The notes beneath the pieces are model-generated. The model was not told where the DNA came from, did no database searches, and saw only the letters and a program-made list of their open reading frames with translations. Source: Alphaproteobacteria bacterium (GTDB taxonomy: Bacteria; Pseudomonadota; Alphaproteobacteria; Micavibrionales; Micavibrionaceae). Taken from it: 61,182 bases of DNA. Below are positions 1 through 8,122 of this stretch, piece after piece. The first letter of the stretch is position 1; each line of letters opens with the position of its first letter. The translations under genes were made by a program, and so were the position numbers. The DNA lies in assembly GCA_021208265.1 (NCBI GenBank), contig JAJOJU010000034.1:1-61182 (forward strand). Reading direction: 5' to 3'.

Positions 1-354
1 GAACCGGTGCCCTCATTAAGGCACGCCCAACATATAGAGCAGATCATCGTCAACCTTATTCAAAATGCGTGCTACGTGCTCACAGATAATTCACAGGCGA
101 TAACATGCTGTCTGAGCGAATCTGAAGACGGTAAGTATGTCGTATTTTCCATAGAAGACGAAGGCTGCGGCATGAGCCCCGCTGTAAAAAAGAAAGCGTT
201 TGAAGCATTTTACACTACCCGTAAAAACGGCACGGGATTGGGGCTGTCAATCGTTGCGGGCATTGTTAAAGAACACCGTGGGCACTATGTTGTAGATTCT
301 GTTGAAGGGGAAGGCACGTGTATCAGGATATTTTTCCCCAAGGAGACATTATGA
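1..354 (+). CDS. Sensor histidine kinase, C-terminal ATPase domain (partial)
   Basis: The frame is open from the first base, so the N-terminus lies outside the window. What remains is a HATPase_c domain: an N-box (LIQNACYVL), a G1 box (DEGCGMS), an F-box region ending FYTT, and a G2 box (GTGLGLSIV). It binds ATP and phosphorylates the dimerisation histidine, which is not in view. Its stop overlaps the start of the following response-regulator gene by ATGA, so the two form a coupled two-component pair. The signal sensed cannot be told from this part. Confidence 0.9.
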   Translation, partial: EPVPSLRHAQHIEQIIVNLIQNACYVLTDNSQAITCCLSESEDGKYVVFSIEDEGCGMSPAVKKKAFEAFYTTRKNGTGLGLSIVAGIVKEHRGHYVVDSVEGEGTCIRIFFPKETL

Positions 355-560
355 CATCAATCCTTCTGATAGATGACGAAAGAGACTGGCTTGTCTCTTT
401 CAGACGGACGCTTTTGCAGTATGACGTGACCTCATCTGATAAGATCCGCACGGCTCAAAGCGAGGATGAAGTTTTTAACATTTTAAAGCAAGCGGATATC
501 GGATCTTGTTTTTCTGGATTTAATGCTTGGCGATATATCCGGAAAAGATGTACTGCACAG
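351..560 (+). CDS. Response regulator receiver domain, truncated and frameshifted
   Basis: Starts at the ATG overlapping the kinase stop. The first residues, MTSILLIDDERDW, are the beta-1 strand and acidic pair of a CheY-like receiver. The frame breaks near 497: the next frame reads SDLVFLDLMLGDISGKDVL, which contains the phosphoacceptor aspartate (LDL) and the following SG turn. One missing base near 497 joins them. The conserved Thr and Lys of the second half of a receiver never appear, because the frame runs into DusA sequence. The output domain, if any, is lost. The right edge is approximate. Confidence 0.75.
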
Positions 561-981
561 GATCAAACAGAAATATCCCCGGCTGAGGATAATTTTGAAC
601 GGCGGCTTGAATGAAACCGATCTGATCAAAACCGAACTTACCCGCTTTGATGGTGCCATGATCGGCCGGGAAGCTTACCAAAACCCTTACTTTCTGGCGG
701 ATCTGGAACGCGAAGTCTATGGCGCACTGCAAACACGCAGCCGTCATGAAATAGCACATCTCATGGCCGATTACGCAGAACGGCAGAATGAGCTTTACGG
801 CACACCCGTAAAATCCATCACGCGCCATATTCTGGGCCTGTTCCATGGAGAAAGCGGCGCTAAAGACTGGAAACGCACCCTCAGCACGCTGCCCTATGAA
901 GAGGGTGCCGGGCCGGACGTTATTATGAAAGCGCTGGAATCTGTGGATAAGGCTCGGGAAAAACACAGAATCGTGGCATAA
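523..981 (+). CDS. dusA: tRNA-dihydrouridine synthase A, C-terminal part only
   Basis: From about residue 10 the frame is DusA: LRIILNGGL matches the strand and glycine loop of the flavin barrel, FDGAMIGREAYQNPY is the DusA signature, and GTPVKSITRHILGLFHG is the C-terminal helical domain. DusA reduces uridine at positions 20/20a of tRNA using FMN. The first roughly 60% of the enzyme, including the catalytic cysteine region, is absent. Upstream in the same frame is receiver-domain sequence, so the frame is a chimera whose junction lies about 535-590. As it stands this cannot be an active synthase. Confidence 0.8.
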   Translation: MLGDISGKDVLHRIKQKYPRLRIILNGGLNETDLIKTELTRFDGAMIGREAYQNPYFLADLEREVYGALQTRSRHEIAHLMADYAERQNELYGTPVKSITRHILGLFHGESGAKDWKRTLSTLPYEEGAGPDVIMKALESVDKAREKHRIVA

Positions 982-989
982 TTCCAGCT

Positions 990-1562
990 ATGGAATGGAG
1001 CCCTTTCACTGTGGAAGAAACGCAGGCTTTCCTGAACCGCGTGCAAAGTCCTTTTTTACCGGGGATCTTTGTCGTTGAAACCACAGAAATCAGCTATAAA
1101 CCGCTGCCTTTTTTTCAAAATACACGGCATATCGTCCTTGAAAATCTGGCCGTCGCTCCGCCTTTATCGCTCGAATACCTGATGCGAGGCGATGATATTT
1201 TTTATCTGGATGGCAGCGATGCCCCTCTCAAAGCCTTATGCGAAAAAGGGGCCCTTATTTTAAAGGCCGAAACCGTTGTCGATTATCTGGAGTTCCATTG
1301 CGCCGTTGTCGTTGAGCGCCCTGATGACATCCTTCTCTTCAGGCCCTCTCCTGCTTTGCGGCGCTTTAAAGATCCTGTGCACTACCTCGATTTTCAGTTC
1401 GATCAAAATAACTTCGGGGAACATGATATCACGGTAAACATGAGGCCCGACAAAGGTTTCACTGTCCATGCCGCCTTTGTTTTTGATGGAAAAATAGACC
1501 CGGCAACGGCCCATATCAGCACAAATGGCGATATCACCATCAACCGACGGGAAGGAATATAA
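990..1562 (+). CDS. Conserved-looking hypothetical protein, 190 aa
   Basis: I do not recognise the family. The protein is soluble, with no signal peptide or membrane span, and is rich in aromatic and acidic residues. Hydrophobic and polar stretches alternate throughout, as in a mostly beta protein. It starts 8 bases after the dusA fragment and ends 6 bases before the next gene, so all three are probably co-transcribed. Function is unknown. Confidence 0.6.
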   Translation: MEWSPFTVEETQAFLNRVQSPFLPGIFVVETTEISYKPLPFFQNTRHIVLENLAVAPPLSLEYLMRGDDIFYLDGSDAPLKALCEKGALILKAETVVDYLEFHCAVVVERPDDILLFRPSPALRRFKDPVHYLDFQFDQNNFGEHDITVNMRPDKGFTVHAAFVFDGKIDPATAHISTNGDITINRREGI

Positions 1563-1568
1563 CCTTCC

Positions 1569-2024
1569 ATGATCGACTACACGCACCCTCACGCTGAAAA
1601 AATCCATCAGGAAACACTGAGTATCCTACAGCATGCGCCCAGTGCGGCACGTCTTCTGGAACAAGCCCCCCTTCCCCCCGGGGCCCTCCGGATATTCAAA
1701 ACCCTCTATCCCCGGATATTCGTGCCTGATGAGCAGAGCCTCTATATCGGCCTTCCCGCCACGCAGGATTACACCGATATCGAGCAAGTCATAGACCTTG
1801 CTGCCGCCCTCCTTGAACTGAAAGCAAAGCGTGAGGGAATGAAGCGCCCGGATCAAGCTCTGGATCAGGAAGAATCCCTGCAAAAACAGCACCTTATAAA
1901 TCTGGATCTGATACTGCACACTTTTGCCATCGTGCAAGAGCTTGAGGATGCGGGATACAAGGCTGTTGATTGCATCCGTAAACAAGGCTTGGCGCCCTTA
2001 CCGCGCGTGGTCGCGGCAAGTTGA
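1569..2024 (+). CDS. Hypothetical protein, 151 aa
   Basis: No family recognised. It is predicted mainly helical, with long Leu/Glu/Lys-rich stretches (for example DLAAALLELKAKREG near residue 80). It has no signal peptide or membrane span. The ATG lies 6 bases after the previous stop, indicating one transcript. It is the last plus-strand gene before the convergent suf operon. Confidence 0.6.
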   Translation: MIDYTHPHAEKIHQETLSILQHAPSAARLLEQAPLPPGALRIFKTLYPRIFVPDEQSLYIGLPATQDYTDIEQVIDLAAALLELKAKREGMKRPDQALDQEESLQKQHLINLDLILHTFAIVQELEDAGYKAVDCIRKQGLAPLPRVVAAS

Positions 2025-2089
2025 ATATTCAGAATATATTAAGATTTACTGGGATATGCTGGCATCATGACGCTACATTCACCGTTTTC

Positions 2090-2108
2090 CGGTGGCGCCA
2101 AGCCACCG
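2090..2108. other. Perfect 7-bp hairpin between convergent genes
   Basis: CGGTGGC and GCCACCG form a perfect 7-bp stem with a 5-base loop between the stop of the hypothetical gene (2024) and the stop of sufA (2181). There is no T-run on either side, so it is not a classical rho-independent terminator. It may protect 3' ends. The 2025-2180 interval holds no convincing gene. A 39-codon minus-strand frame starting at an ATGA overlap with the sufA stop (2065-2184) is possible but unsupported. Confidence 0.4.
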
Positions 2109-2180
2109 CGCCCGGTTCACCTGCCACCTTTTGTCGGCGGATCTGCACCGCGCCCTGCTCCACGTCCGGCACCCCGGTAA

Positions 2181-2528
2181 TCATTTCCGCTCTATCTGGA
2201 AACTTTCCCCGCAGCCGCAACGTCCTATCTCATTGGGATTACTGAATATAAACTTGCTATTCCCAAGGCTATCAACAGTATAATCCACAGTCGTACCAAA
2301 CAGCATCCAACTCTGCGTTTTAGGGATATAAAGTTTTACGCCCTGCGCCTCGATAATATCGTCGCCTGCACCATCATCCCCCGGCTTCATGTAATCCATC
2401 ACATAGGAATTACCTGAACAGCCTGTGGCTTTCACAGAAAGACGTACCCCCGCTGTGCCTTCCGGCGCCTTATTCAGAAGAGTTTCAATCTGTTTTGCGG
2501 CATTTTCTGTGATTGTTATGGGCGTCAT
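2181..2528 (-). CDS. sufA: A-type iron-sulfur carrier SufA
   Basis: A 115-residue HesB/IscA-family protein. It carries three cluster-binding cysteines: one in ATGCSG and two in the C-terminal CGCGESF. It receives Fe-S clusters from the SufBCD scaffold and passes them to apoproteins. The ATG at 2528 is chosen because a longer frame would run into sufT, and AGGTGAT sits just upstream as a ribosome site. It is the last gene of the suf operon, 8 bases after sufT. Confidence 0.92.
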   Translation of the reverse strand: MTPITITENAAKQIETLLNKAPEGTAGVRLSVKATGCSGNSYVMDYMKPGDDGAGDDIIEAQGVKLYIPKTQSWMLFGTTVDYTVDSLGNSKFIFSNPNEIGRCGCGESFQIERK

Positions 2529-2536
2529 ACCATCAC

Positions 2537-2980
2537 CTAATAGAACATGTTTAATTGCATTTTCGCTGTTTCCGCCATTTTTGACGGATCCCACGGTGGA
2601 TCCCAGATAACTTCCACATCCACCTGCCCCACATTTTCGATGGGCATGATGGCATCCTTGATCCAGCCGGGCATTTCCTGCGCCACCGGGCAGCCCGGCG
2701 ATGTTAAGGTCATAGTGACAGAAACATCACGAACCCCTTGTTCCTCTGCATGAATCTTAACGCCGTAAATCAGGCCTAGCTCGTAAATATTCACAGGAAT
2801 TTCCGGATCGTAAATTTCCTTGAGCGCAGCCTTTACCTTAGGCCAAAGAGCATCACCTTCCGGAAACGCGCCGTCTTCCTGCGCCATAGGAGGCTCCGCC
2901 AGCTCGTCATAGACTTCCGTACCGCCGACTGAATTCTCCACCATCTCTTTTGAAGCCACGTGTTTCATCGCTAAACTCAA
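2537..2980 (-). CDS. sufT: SUF system protein SufT (MIP18/DUF59 family)
   Basis: A 147-residue protein. A variable N-terminal 45 residues is followed by the MIP18 domain: DPEIPVNIYELGLIYG, then TLTSPGCPVA with the conserved cysteine, then VIWDPPWDPSKM. SufT proteins help mature Fe-S proteins under high demand. The start overlaps the sufS stop by ATGA, so translation is probably coupled. Confidence 0.92.
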   Translation of the reverse strand: MSLAMKHVASKEMVENSVGGTEVYDELAEPPMAQEDGAFPEGDALWPKVKAALKEIYDPEIPVNIYELGLIYGVKIHAEEQGVRDVSVTMTLTSPGCPVAQEMPGWIKDAIMPIENVGQVDVEVIWDPPWDPSKMAETAKMQLNMFY

Positions 2981-4206
2981 AACAATTCCTTCACTTTCAG
3001 TATACCATCAATCAAACGATCTATGTCGCTTTCATTGCTGTACAAGGCAATAGACGCCCGCACAGTGCCTTCTATTCCCAGATACTCCATCAGCGGCATC
3101 GCACAGTGATGCCCGGTGCGAACAGCAATCCCCATCTGATCCAATACCATCGCCACGTCACTGGAATGGATATTATCCATAGAAAAACTCACAACAGAAG
3201 CCTTATCGGGAGCGGTACCATAGATCGTTACGCCATCAATATTGCCAAGTCTTTCCATGGCATAGCTAAGCAATTTCTGCTCATGTTCCATCAACTTATC
3301 CACAGGCAGAGAGGCCATATAATCCACAGCCGCGCCAAGCCCTAAAATTTCGGCAATGGCGGGTGTTCCTGCTTCAAATTTATACGGCGCCTCTCTGTAT
3401 TTTGTTCCGGAAAAGCTAACAGTTTCAATCATATCGCCGCCCCCTTGGTAGGGAGGCATGGACTCCAGTACATCATAACGACCATAAAGCACGCCCACAC
3501 CCGTCGGCCCGTAAAGCTTATGCCCTGTGAACACATAAAAATCACAGCCCAAACCCTGCACATCGACAGGCCCATGGACAATTCCTTGCGCGCCATCCAC
3601 CAATACTTTGATGTCAGAGTTATGGGCTTTGGCGAGCGCCGTCATCTCCTTCACCGGGTTAATGGTGCCCAGAACGTTGGATACATGGGTTATGGCCACC
3701 AGCCGCGTTTTCTCATTCAAGGCGGCCCTATAGGCGTCCATATCCAGCACCCCATGCGCATCAATGGGGATCACGCGGATCTCAATCCCGATCTGATCTT
3801 TCAGTATCTGCCAAGGCACGATATTGGCGTGGTGTTCCATCACACTCAAAACCACCTCATCCCCAGCCTTAAGAAAGCTGCGGCCCCAGCTTTGAGCAAC
3901 GAGGTTAATCCCTTCCGTCGCATTCCGGGTAAAAATGATTTCCTTCCCTGATACCGCCCCGATAAACTTTGCCACGCGCACTCGCACATTTTCAAACTTC
4001 TCAGTTAAATCCTGAGAATAACGGTATAACCCTCTATGAATATTAGCATATCCGGATTCATAAGCGGCACGTACAGCATCAATGACGCAAGCAGGTTTCT
4101 GCGCACTGGCGGCGCTATCCAGAAAAACGAGCGGCTTGCTATTCATCTTTTCCCGTAATGCGGGGAAATCGTCACGGCATTTTGTTATGTCGAATGTCTG
4201 AGCCAT
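2977..4206 (-). CDS. sufS: Cysteine desulfurase SufS
   Basis: A PLP-dependent class V aminotransferase fold that removes sulfur from cysteine as a persulfide for cluster building. Visible features are FLDSAASAQKP near the N-terminus, MEHHANIVPW, the PLP lysine in TGHKLYGPTG, and the active-site cysteine in TGHHCAMP near the C-terminus. Length (409 aa from this start) is normal. The ATG at 4206 gives the usual family start (MAQTFDI). An in-frame TTG at 4239 and ATG at 4215 exist but overlap sufD or lack a ribosome site. Confidence 0.94.
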   Translation of the reverse strand: MAQTFDITKCRDDFPALREKMNSKPLVFLDSAASAQKPACVIDAVRAAYESGYANIHRGLYRYSQDLTEKFENVRVRVAKFIGAVSGKEIIFTRNATEGINLVAQSWGRSFLKAGDEVVLSVMEHHANIVPWQILKDQIGIEIRVIPIDAHGVLDMDAYRAALNEKTRLVAITHVSNVLGTINPVKEMTALAKAHNSDIKVLVDGAQGIVHGPVDVQGLGCDFYVFTGHKLYGPTGVGVLYGRYDVLESMPPYQGGGDMIETVSFSGTKYREAPYKFEAGTPAIAEILGLGAAVDYMASLPVDKLMEHEQKLLSYAMERLGNIDGVTIYGTAPDKASVVSFSMDNIHSSDVAMVLDQMGIAVRTGHHCAMPLMEYLGIEGTVRASIALYSNESDIDRLIDGILKVKELF

Positions 4207-4217
4207 TTTGAGCATTG

Positions 4218-5171
4218 CTATAACACGCTGTTGAGCCAATCGGAGGATTTAGCAGCCACGGCTTCGCGCAGCTTTTCATCCACAATCTTGTCCACGACTT
4301 CATCCACAAAGGCCTGAATCAGCAGCAAGCGGGCTTCTTTTTCTGATAACCCCCGTGAGCGGAGATAAAATAACGGCTCGTCATCCAGCTGCCCGGTCGT
4401 GGCACCATGCGAACATTTAACGTCATCGGCATAAATTTCGAGTTCGGGCTTCGTATCCATTTCAGCTTTCGGGGAAAGCAACAAAGCGTTCGAGAGCTGA
4501 TAACCATCGGTTTTCTGGGCTTCTTGGTGCACATACACCTTGCCCTGAAAAACGCCATGCGCTTCGTCATCCAATATTGACCGATAAAACTGGTTAGATT
4601 GGCAATGCGGCGCTTTGTGCTCGATCAATATCGTTGTATCGCCGTGTTGCTTGTTTTTCAGCAGATTCAAGCCATTTAAATGGATTTCCGCCCCGGGCCC
4701 GTTCAGAACACCGTGGATTTCATGGCGTGTCAGCTTACCGCCGAGATTTAAGGTGAAACTATCGTAATGCGCATCGCGACCTAACGAGATATTTGAAAAG
4801 GTCGTATTCACGGCATCAACACTATCTTCCTGAATGCGGATGTGAACAAAGCGGGCATTGTCTTTTAAGTCAAACTCCGCAGCCGCGTTCATCCAGTAAG
4901 CCCCCTCGCCCGTGCAGCGCTCTATCAAAATCAGGCTTGCGCCCTCTTCCAGAGTGACTTTCAGCGTGGGGACGTACAGACCTTTATGCAATCCTGTCCA
5001 CAGGATATCCACAGGCTGTTCACAGACTTCTCCCCGGTTTTTGTGGATAACGATGTTTTCCGACGGTTTTTCTTCCAGATCGGCAGGCATCGCGCGCGGC
5101 AAATTGGTGTATTTCCAGCGCTCTTCCTTGGGTGTCGGCAGATTATCGAGGGCTAAAGCTTGGGCTTTCAC
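4218..5171 (-). CDS. sufD: Fe-S scaffold subunit SufD (short form)
   Basis: A beta-helix protein of the SufBC2D scaffold. [10 protein letters not shown] near residue 15 is the usual SufD N-terminal motif, and the C-terminal [20 protein letters not shown] with following [11 protein letters not shown] is the conserved SufB/SufD end. At 317 residues it is about 100 shorter than the common enterobacterial form. The start is GTG at 5171, overlapping the sufC stop as GTGA. Confidence 0.92.
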   Translation of the reverse strand: MKAQALALDNLPTPKEERWKYTNLPRAMPADLEEKPSENIVIHKNRGEVCEQPVDILWTGLHKGLYVPTLKVTLEEGASLILIERCTGEGAYWMNAAAEFDLKDNARFVHIRIQEDSVDAVNTTFSNISLGRDAHYDSFTLNLGGKLTRHEIHGVLNGPGAEIHLNGLNLLKNKQHGDTTILIEHKAPHCQSNQFYRSILDDEAHGVFQGKVYVHQEAQKTDGYQLSNALLLSPKAEMDTKPELEIYADDVKCSHGATTGQLDDEPLFYLRSRGLSEKEARLLLIQAFVDEVVDKIVDEKLREAVAAKSSDWLNSVL

Positions 5172-5927
5172 GCGGCATTCTCCAGAAATTCGGCGTAACC
5201 CTTTTCTTCCAGCTCATGCGCCAGTTCCGGCCCGCCGGTTTTAACGATACGCCCTTGGCCAGCACATGCACGACATCGGGCTTGATGTAATCAAGCAGGC
5301 GCTGATAGTGCGTGATGACAAGAAAGCTGCGCTCAGGCGAACGCAGGGCGTTCACGCCATCCGCCACGATTTTGAGGGCGTCGATATCAAGGCCGCTATC
5401 GGTTTCGTCAAGAACGCAGAGCTTGGGCTCCAGCATCGCCATTTGCAGCACTTCATTGCGCTTTTTCTCGCCGCCCGAAAGCCGACATTCACGGCGCGCT
5501 TCATCATCTCATCCGAAATACCAAGCTTGGCGCAGGTGGATTTGATGAGCTTTAACATGCCCAGCGCATCAATCTCATCCTGCCCCCGCTGCTTGCGGAT
5601 GGCGTTGATGGATGTTTTGAGGAAGGTGCTCATATTCACCCCCGGGATTTCAACCGGATACTGGAAGGCGAGGAAGATGCCCGCCGCAGCACGCTCTTCC
5701 GGCGCGAGGTCAAGGATGTCCTTCCCATCCAGCGTGACAGAACCTTCCGTCACCTCATAATCCTCCCTTCCGGCGAGAACGTAAGACAGCGTGGATTTAC
5801 CCGAGCCGTTCGGCCCCATAATCGCATGCACCTGCCCCGCAGGCACATCCAGTGAAATGCCTTTGAGGATTTCTTTATCGCCCTCATCAGTGGTGATGGA
5901 GGCATGGAGGTTAGTTATTTTGAGCAT
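5168..5927 (-). CDS. sufC: Fe-S assembly ATPase SufC (two frameshifts)
   Basis: ABC-type ATPase that drives SufBC2D. The Walker A is GPNGSGKST, the Q-loop LAFQYP and the Walker [12 protein letters not shown]. The reading frame breaks at an AAA run (5478-5480): adding one base restores [13 protein letters not shown], the signature motif. It breaks again at 5252-5254, where one more base restores the end KGRIVKTGG...LENAA and a TGA overlapping sufD. With both repairs the protein is about 253 residues, the normal length. In an operon this conserved, sequencing error is the likelier cause. Confidence 0.9.
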
Positions 5928-6153
5928 TTTTTTCTTCTTTTTCTTTTAATTTTTCAGACAACTTCACTAGAAGATATCCCGGCGCTACCCAAGCAAGGCC
6001 AATAATACCAGCAGTATAAATATTGATTTGCGCCCGAATATAGCTAAAACCTAAAACATCAAAGCCAAACAAAGCGAATAGCATTAAAATAAAAAAACTC
6101 GCCCCGCCGAAGAGTGCCAAGAAATTTCCGATATAGTTTAACCGCTTAACCAA
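5911..6153 (-). CDS. Small double-membrane-span protein inside the suf operon
   Basis: An 80-residue protein with two hydrophobic segments (about residues 9-30 and 45-63) and a Lys/Glu-rich tail ([12 protein letters not shown]). The start is TTG at 6153, backed by GGAGGG six bases upstream. It overlaps the sufB stop, and its own stop overlaps the sufC start, so it is tightly coupled to both. I know no Suf protein of this type. It could tether or monitor the scaffold at the membrane, but that is inference. Confidence 0.75.
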   Translation of the reverse strand: MVKRLNYIGNFLALFGGASFFILMLFALFGFDVLGFSYIRAQINIYTAGIIGLAWVAPGYLLVKLSEKLKEKEEKNAQNN

Positions 6154-7606
6154 CTGATCCCTCCAGACTGATCCCCACCAGCTTCTGCGCCTCGACGGCG
6201 AATTCCATGGGCAGGTGTTGCAGGACTTCGCGGGCGAAACCGTTGACGATGAGGGCTACGGCCTCTTCCTCGGACAGGCCGCGCTGCGTGCAGTAGAACA
6301 TCTGGTCTTCCGAAATTTTGCTGGTGGTGGCTTCATGCTCCAGATGCGCGGTGTTGTTGCGGCTTTCGATATAGGGCACGGTGTGCGCGCCGCAGTTATT
6401 GCCGATCAGCAAACTATCGCACTGAGTGAAATTCCGCGCCCCTTCCGCACCGGGGAGAATTTTCACAAGGCCGCGGTAGGTCTGGTCCGAATGCCCGGCG
6501 GCGATGCCTTTGGCGACAATCCGGCTGCGCGTGTTCTTGCCGATATGGATCATCTTGGTGCCGGTATCGGCCTGCTGTTTGCCGTTGGTGATGGCGACGG
6601 AGTAAAATTCGCCCTGGCTGTTATCGCCCTTCAAAATGCAGCTCGGGTATTTCCACGTGATGGCGGAGCCGGTTTCGACCTGCGTCCAGCTGATTTTGGA
6701 ATTGCGGCCTTCGCACAAGCCCCGCTTGGTCACAAAATTATAGATGCCGCCCGCGCCGGTTTCAAAGTCGCCGGGGAACCAGTTTTGCACGGTGGAGTAT
6801 TTTACTTCAGCATCGTCATGGGCAACGAGTTCCACGACAGCCGCGTGAAGCTGGCGCGTATCGCGCATCGGGGCGGTGCAGCCTTCGAGGTAGCTCACAT
6901 ACGCGCCTTTATCGGCGATGATGAGGGTGCGTTCGAACTGGCCCGTGTTAAGCTCGTTAATGCGGAAATAGGTCGAAAGCTCCATCGGACAGCGCACGCC
7001 GGGCGGGATGTAGACGAAGGATCCATCGGTAAACACAGCGCTGTTCAGGCAGGCGTGTTTGTTATCGCCGGGCGGCACGACGGAGCCGATATATTTCTTC
7101 ACCAGTTCCGGGTGTTCCTTGATGGCCTCGGATATGGAACAGAAGATCACGCCTGCTTCCGCCAGCTTGCCCTTGAAGGTGGTGGCGACAGAAACAGAGT
7201 CAAACACGGCATCGACCGCCACGCCCGCCAGCATTTCCTGTTCGCGCAGGGGGATGCCGAGCTTTTCATAGGTTTTTAAAATCTCAGGATCAACCTCATC
7301 CAAAGATTTAGGTTTATCCGCCATGCTTTTGGGAGCGCTGTAATAATAGGCATCCTGATAATCGATTTTGGGGTAATCCACCTTCGCCCATTCAGGCTCA
7401 GGCATTTCAAGCCAGCGGCGATAGGCTTTGAGGCGCCATTCCAGCATCCATTCCGGTTCACCCTTTTTGGCGGAGATAAAGCGGACGATGTCTTCCGAAA
7501 GGCCTTTGGGGGCTTTGTCGGATTCAATGTCGGTTACGAAACCGGCGGAATATTTCCCGGCCATGTCCGCAACGGTGGCGATGGTTTGTTCAGAAACGCC
7601 GCTCAT
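6146..7606 (-). CDS. sufB: Fe-S scaffold subunit SufB
   Basis: A 486-residue, full-length SufB, the subunit on which new clusters form with SufD and SufC. Recognisable blocks include [34 protein letters not shown] and [19 protein letters not shown]. The C-terminal [20 protein letters not shown] and GLSEEEA are diagnostic for SufB. It is intact and overlaps the end of sufR, so regulator and scaffold share a transcript. Confidence 0.97.
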   Translation of the reverse strand: MSGVSEQTIATVADMAGKYSAGFVTDIESDKAPKGLSEDIVRFISAKKGEPEWMLEWRLKAYRRWLEMPEPEWAKVDYPKIDYQDAYYYSAPKSMADKPKSLDEVDPEILKTYEKLGIPLREQEMLAGVAVDAVFDSVSVATTFKGKLAEAGVIFCSISEAIKEHPELVKKYIGSVVPPGDNKHACLNSAVFTDGSFVYIPPGVRCPMELSTYFRINELNTGQFERTLIIADKGAYVSYLEGCTAPMRDTRQLHAAVVELVAHDDAEVKYSTVQNWFPGDFETGAGGIYNFVTKRGLCEGRNSKISWTQVETGSAITWKYPSCILKGDNSQGEFYSVAITNGKQQADTGTKMIHIGKNTRSRIVAKGIAAGHSDQTYRGLVKILPGAEGARNFTQCDSLLIGNNCGAHTVPYIESRNNTAHLEHEATTSKISEDQMFYCTQRGLSEEEAVALIVNGFAREVLQHLPMEFAVEAQKLVGISLEGSVG

Positions 7607-8042
7607 GTGCCTCTTCTTCCTTATTCTTTAATGCCGTGCAAAAGGGTGTACGTGTCATATCGGCAAGGCTTACGCTCTCCAGCGCCGTACGTATGGCGAT
7701 GTTCACGCCGTCCCATCTGCCATGTACGGAGCAGGACTTCGCCAGCCCGCAATCGTCTTTACCACCGCTTACACAAGCTGTCAGTGATACAGGGCCATCC
7801 ACCGCCGCAATAACATCCGCCACCGCGATGCGGCTTAACGAGCGTGCCAGAACATACCCGCCCTGCGCACCACGCGTGGCAGTAACAACCTTGCCTTTGG
7901 CGAGCAGCTTTAATACCTTTGCGACCGTTGGCTCCGGCAGGCGCGTGGCAGTAGATAAGCCGACAGCCGTTGCACGTTCAACCTCATCCATCGAGGACAG
8001 CACTACAACTGCGTAATCCGCCAGTTTTGAAATTTTCAGCAT
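7590..8042 (-). CDS. sufR: Rrf2-family regulator of the SUF operon
   Basis: A 150-residue Rrf2 protein. An N-terminal winged helix ([37 protein letters not shown]) is followed by three cysteines, [15 protein letters not shown], that would hold an Fe-S cluster. It lies first in the suf operon behind a promoter with a palindrome at the start site, which is the normal autoregulated arrangement: holo-protein represses, apo-protein releases. Symbol follows the SUF-linked Rrf2 subfamily; iscR-like is an equal description. Confidence 0.88.
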   Translation of the reverse strand: MLKISKLADYAVVVLSSMDEVERATAVGLSTATRLPEPTVAKVLKLLAKGKVVTATRGAQGGYVLARSLSRIAVADVIAAVDGPVSLTACVSGGKDDCGLAKSCSVHGRWDGVNIAIRTALESVSLADMTRTPFCTALKNKEEEAHERRF

Positions 8043-8065
8043 GCTCTTGCGAACCGTTCTTAATT

Positions 8066-8082
8066 AGTACAAATTTCGTACT
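8066..8082 (-). promoter_or_regulatory. Probable SufR operator
   Basis: AGTAC-N7-GTACT, a perfect 5-bp inverted repeat with an AT-rich centre. It begins one base after the -10 box and covers the expected transcription start of the suf operon. Its position and symmetry suit a dimeric Rrf2 repressor. Assignment to SufR is inference from location. Confidence 0.6.
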
Positions 8083-8083
8083 G

Positions 8084-8114
8084 ATTATATGGCACCGGAC
8101 GCTATGGATTTCAA
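8084..8114 (-). promoter_or_regulatory. Promoter of the suf operon
   Basis: On the minus strand a perfect -10 box TATAAT lies at 8084-8089, with TTGAAA at 8109-8114 as the -35 box. The spacer is 19 bases, slightly long. The sufR start codon is about 40 bases downstream of the -10 box. Confidence 0.6.
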
Positions 8115-8122
8115 GGGAATTC

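Noticed and set aside
2065-2184. Possible 39-codon gene starting at the sufA stop (ATGA overlap)
   Set aside because: Short, no recognisable motif, and it includes the intergenic hairpin; too little support to list as a gene.
6215-7279. Plus-strand frame of 354 codons across sufB
   Set aside because: It is the antisense shadow of intact, highly conserved sufB; its composition (Gly/Ala/His/Phe-rich) is typical of such shadows, and there is no ribosome site.
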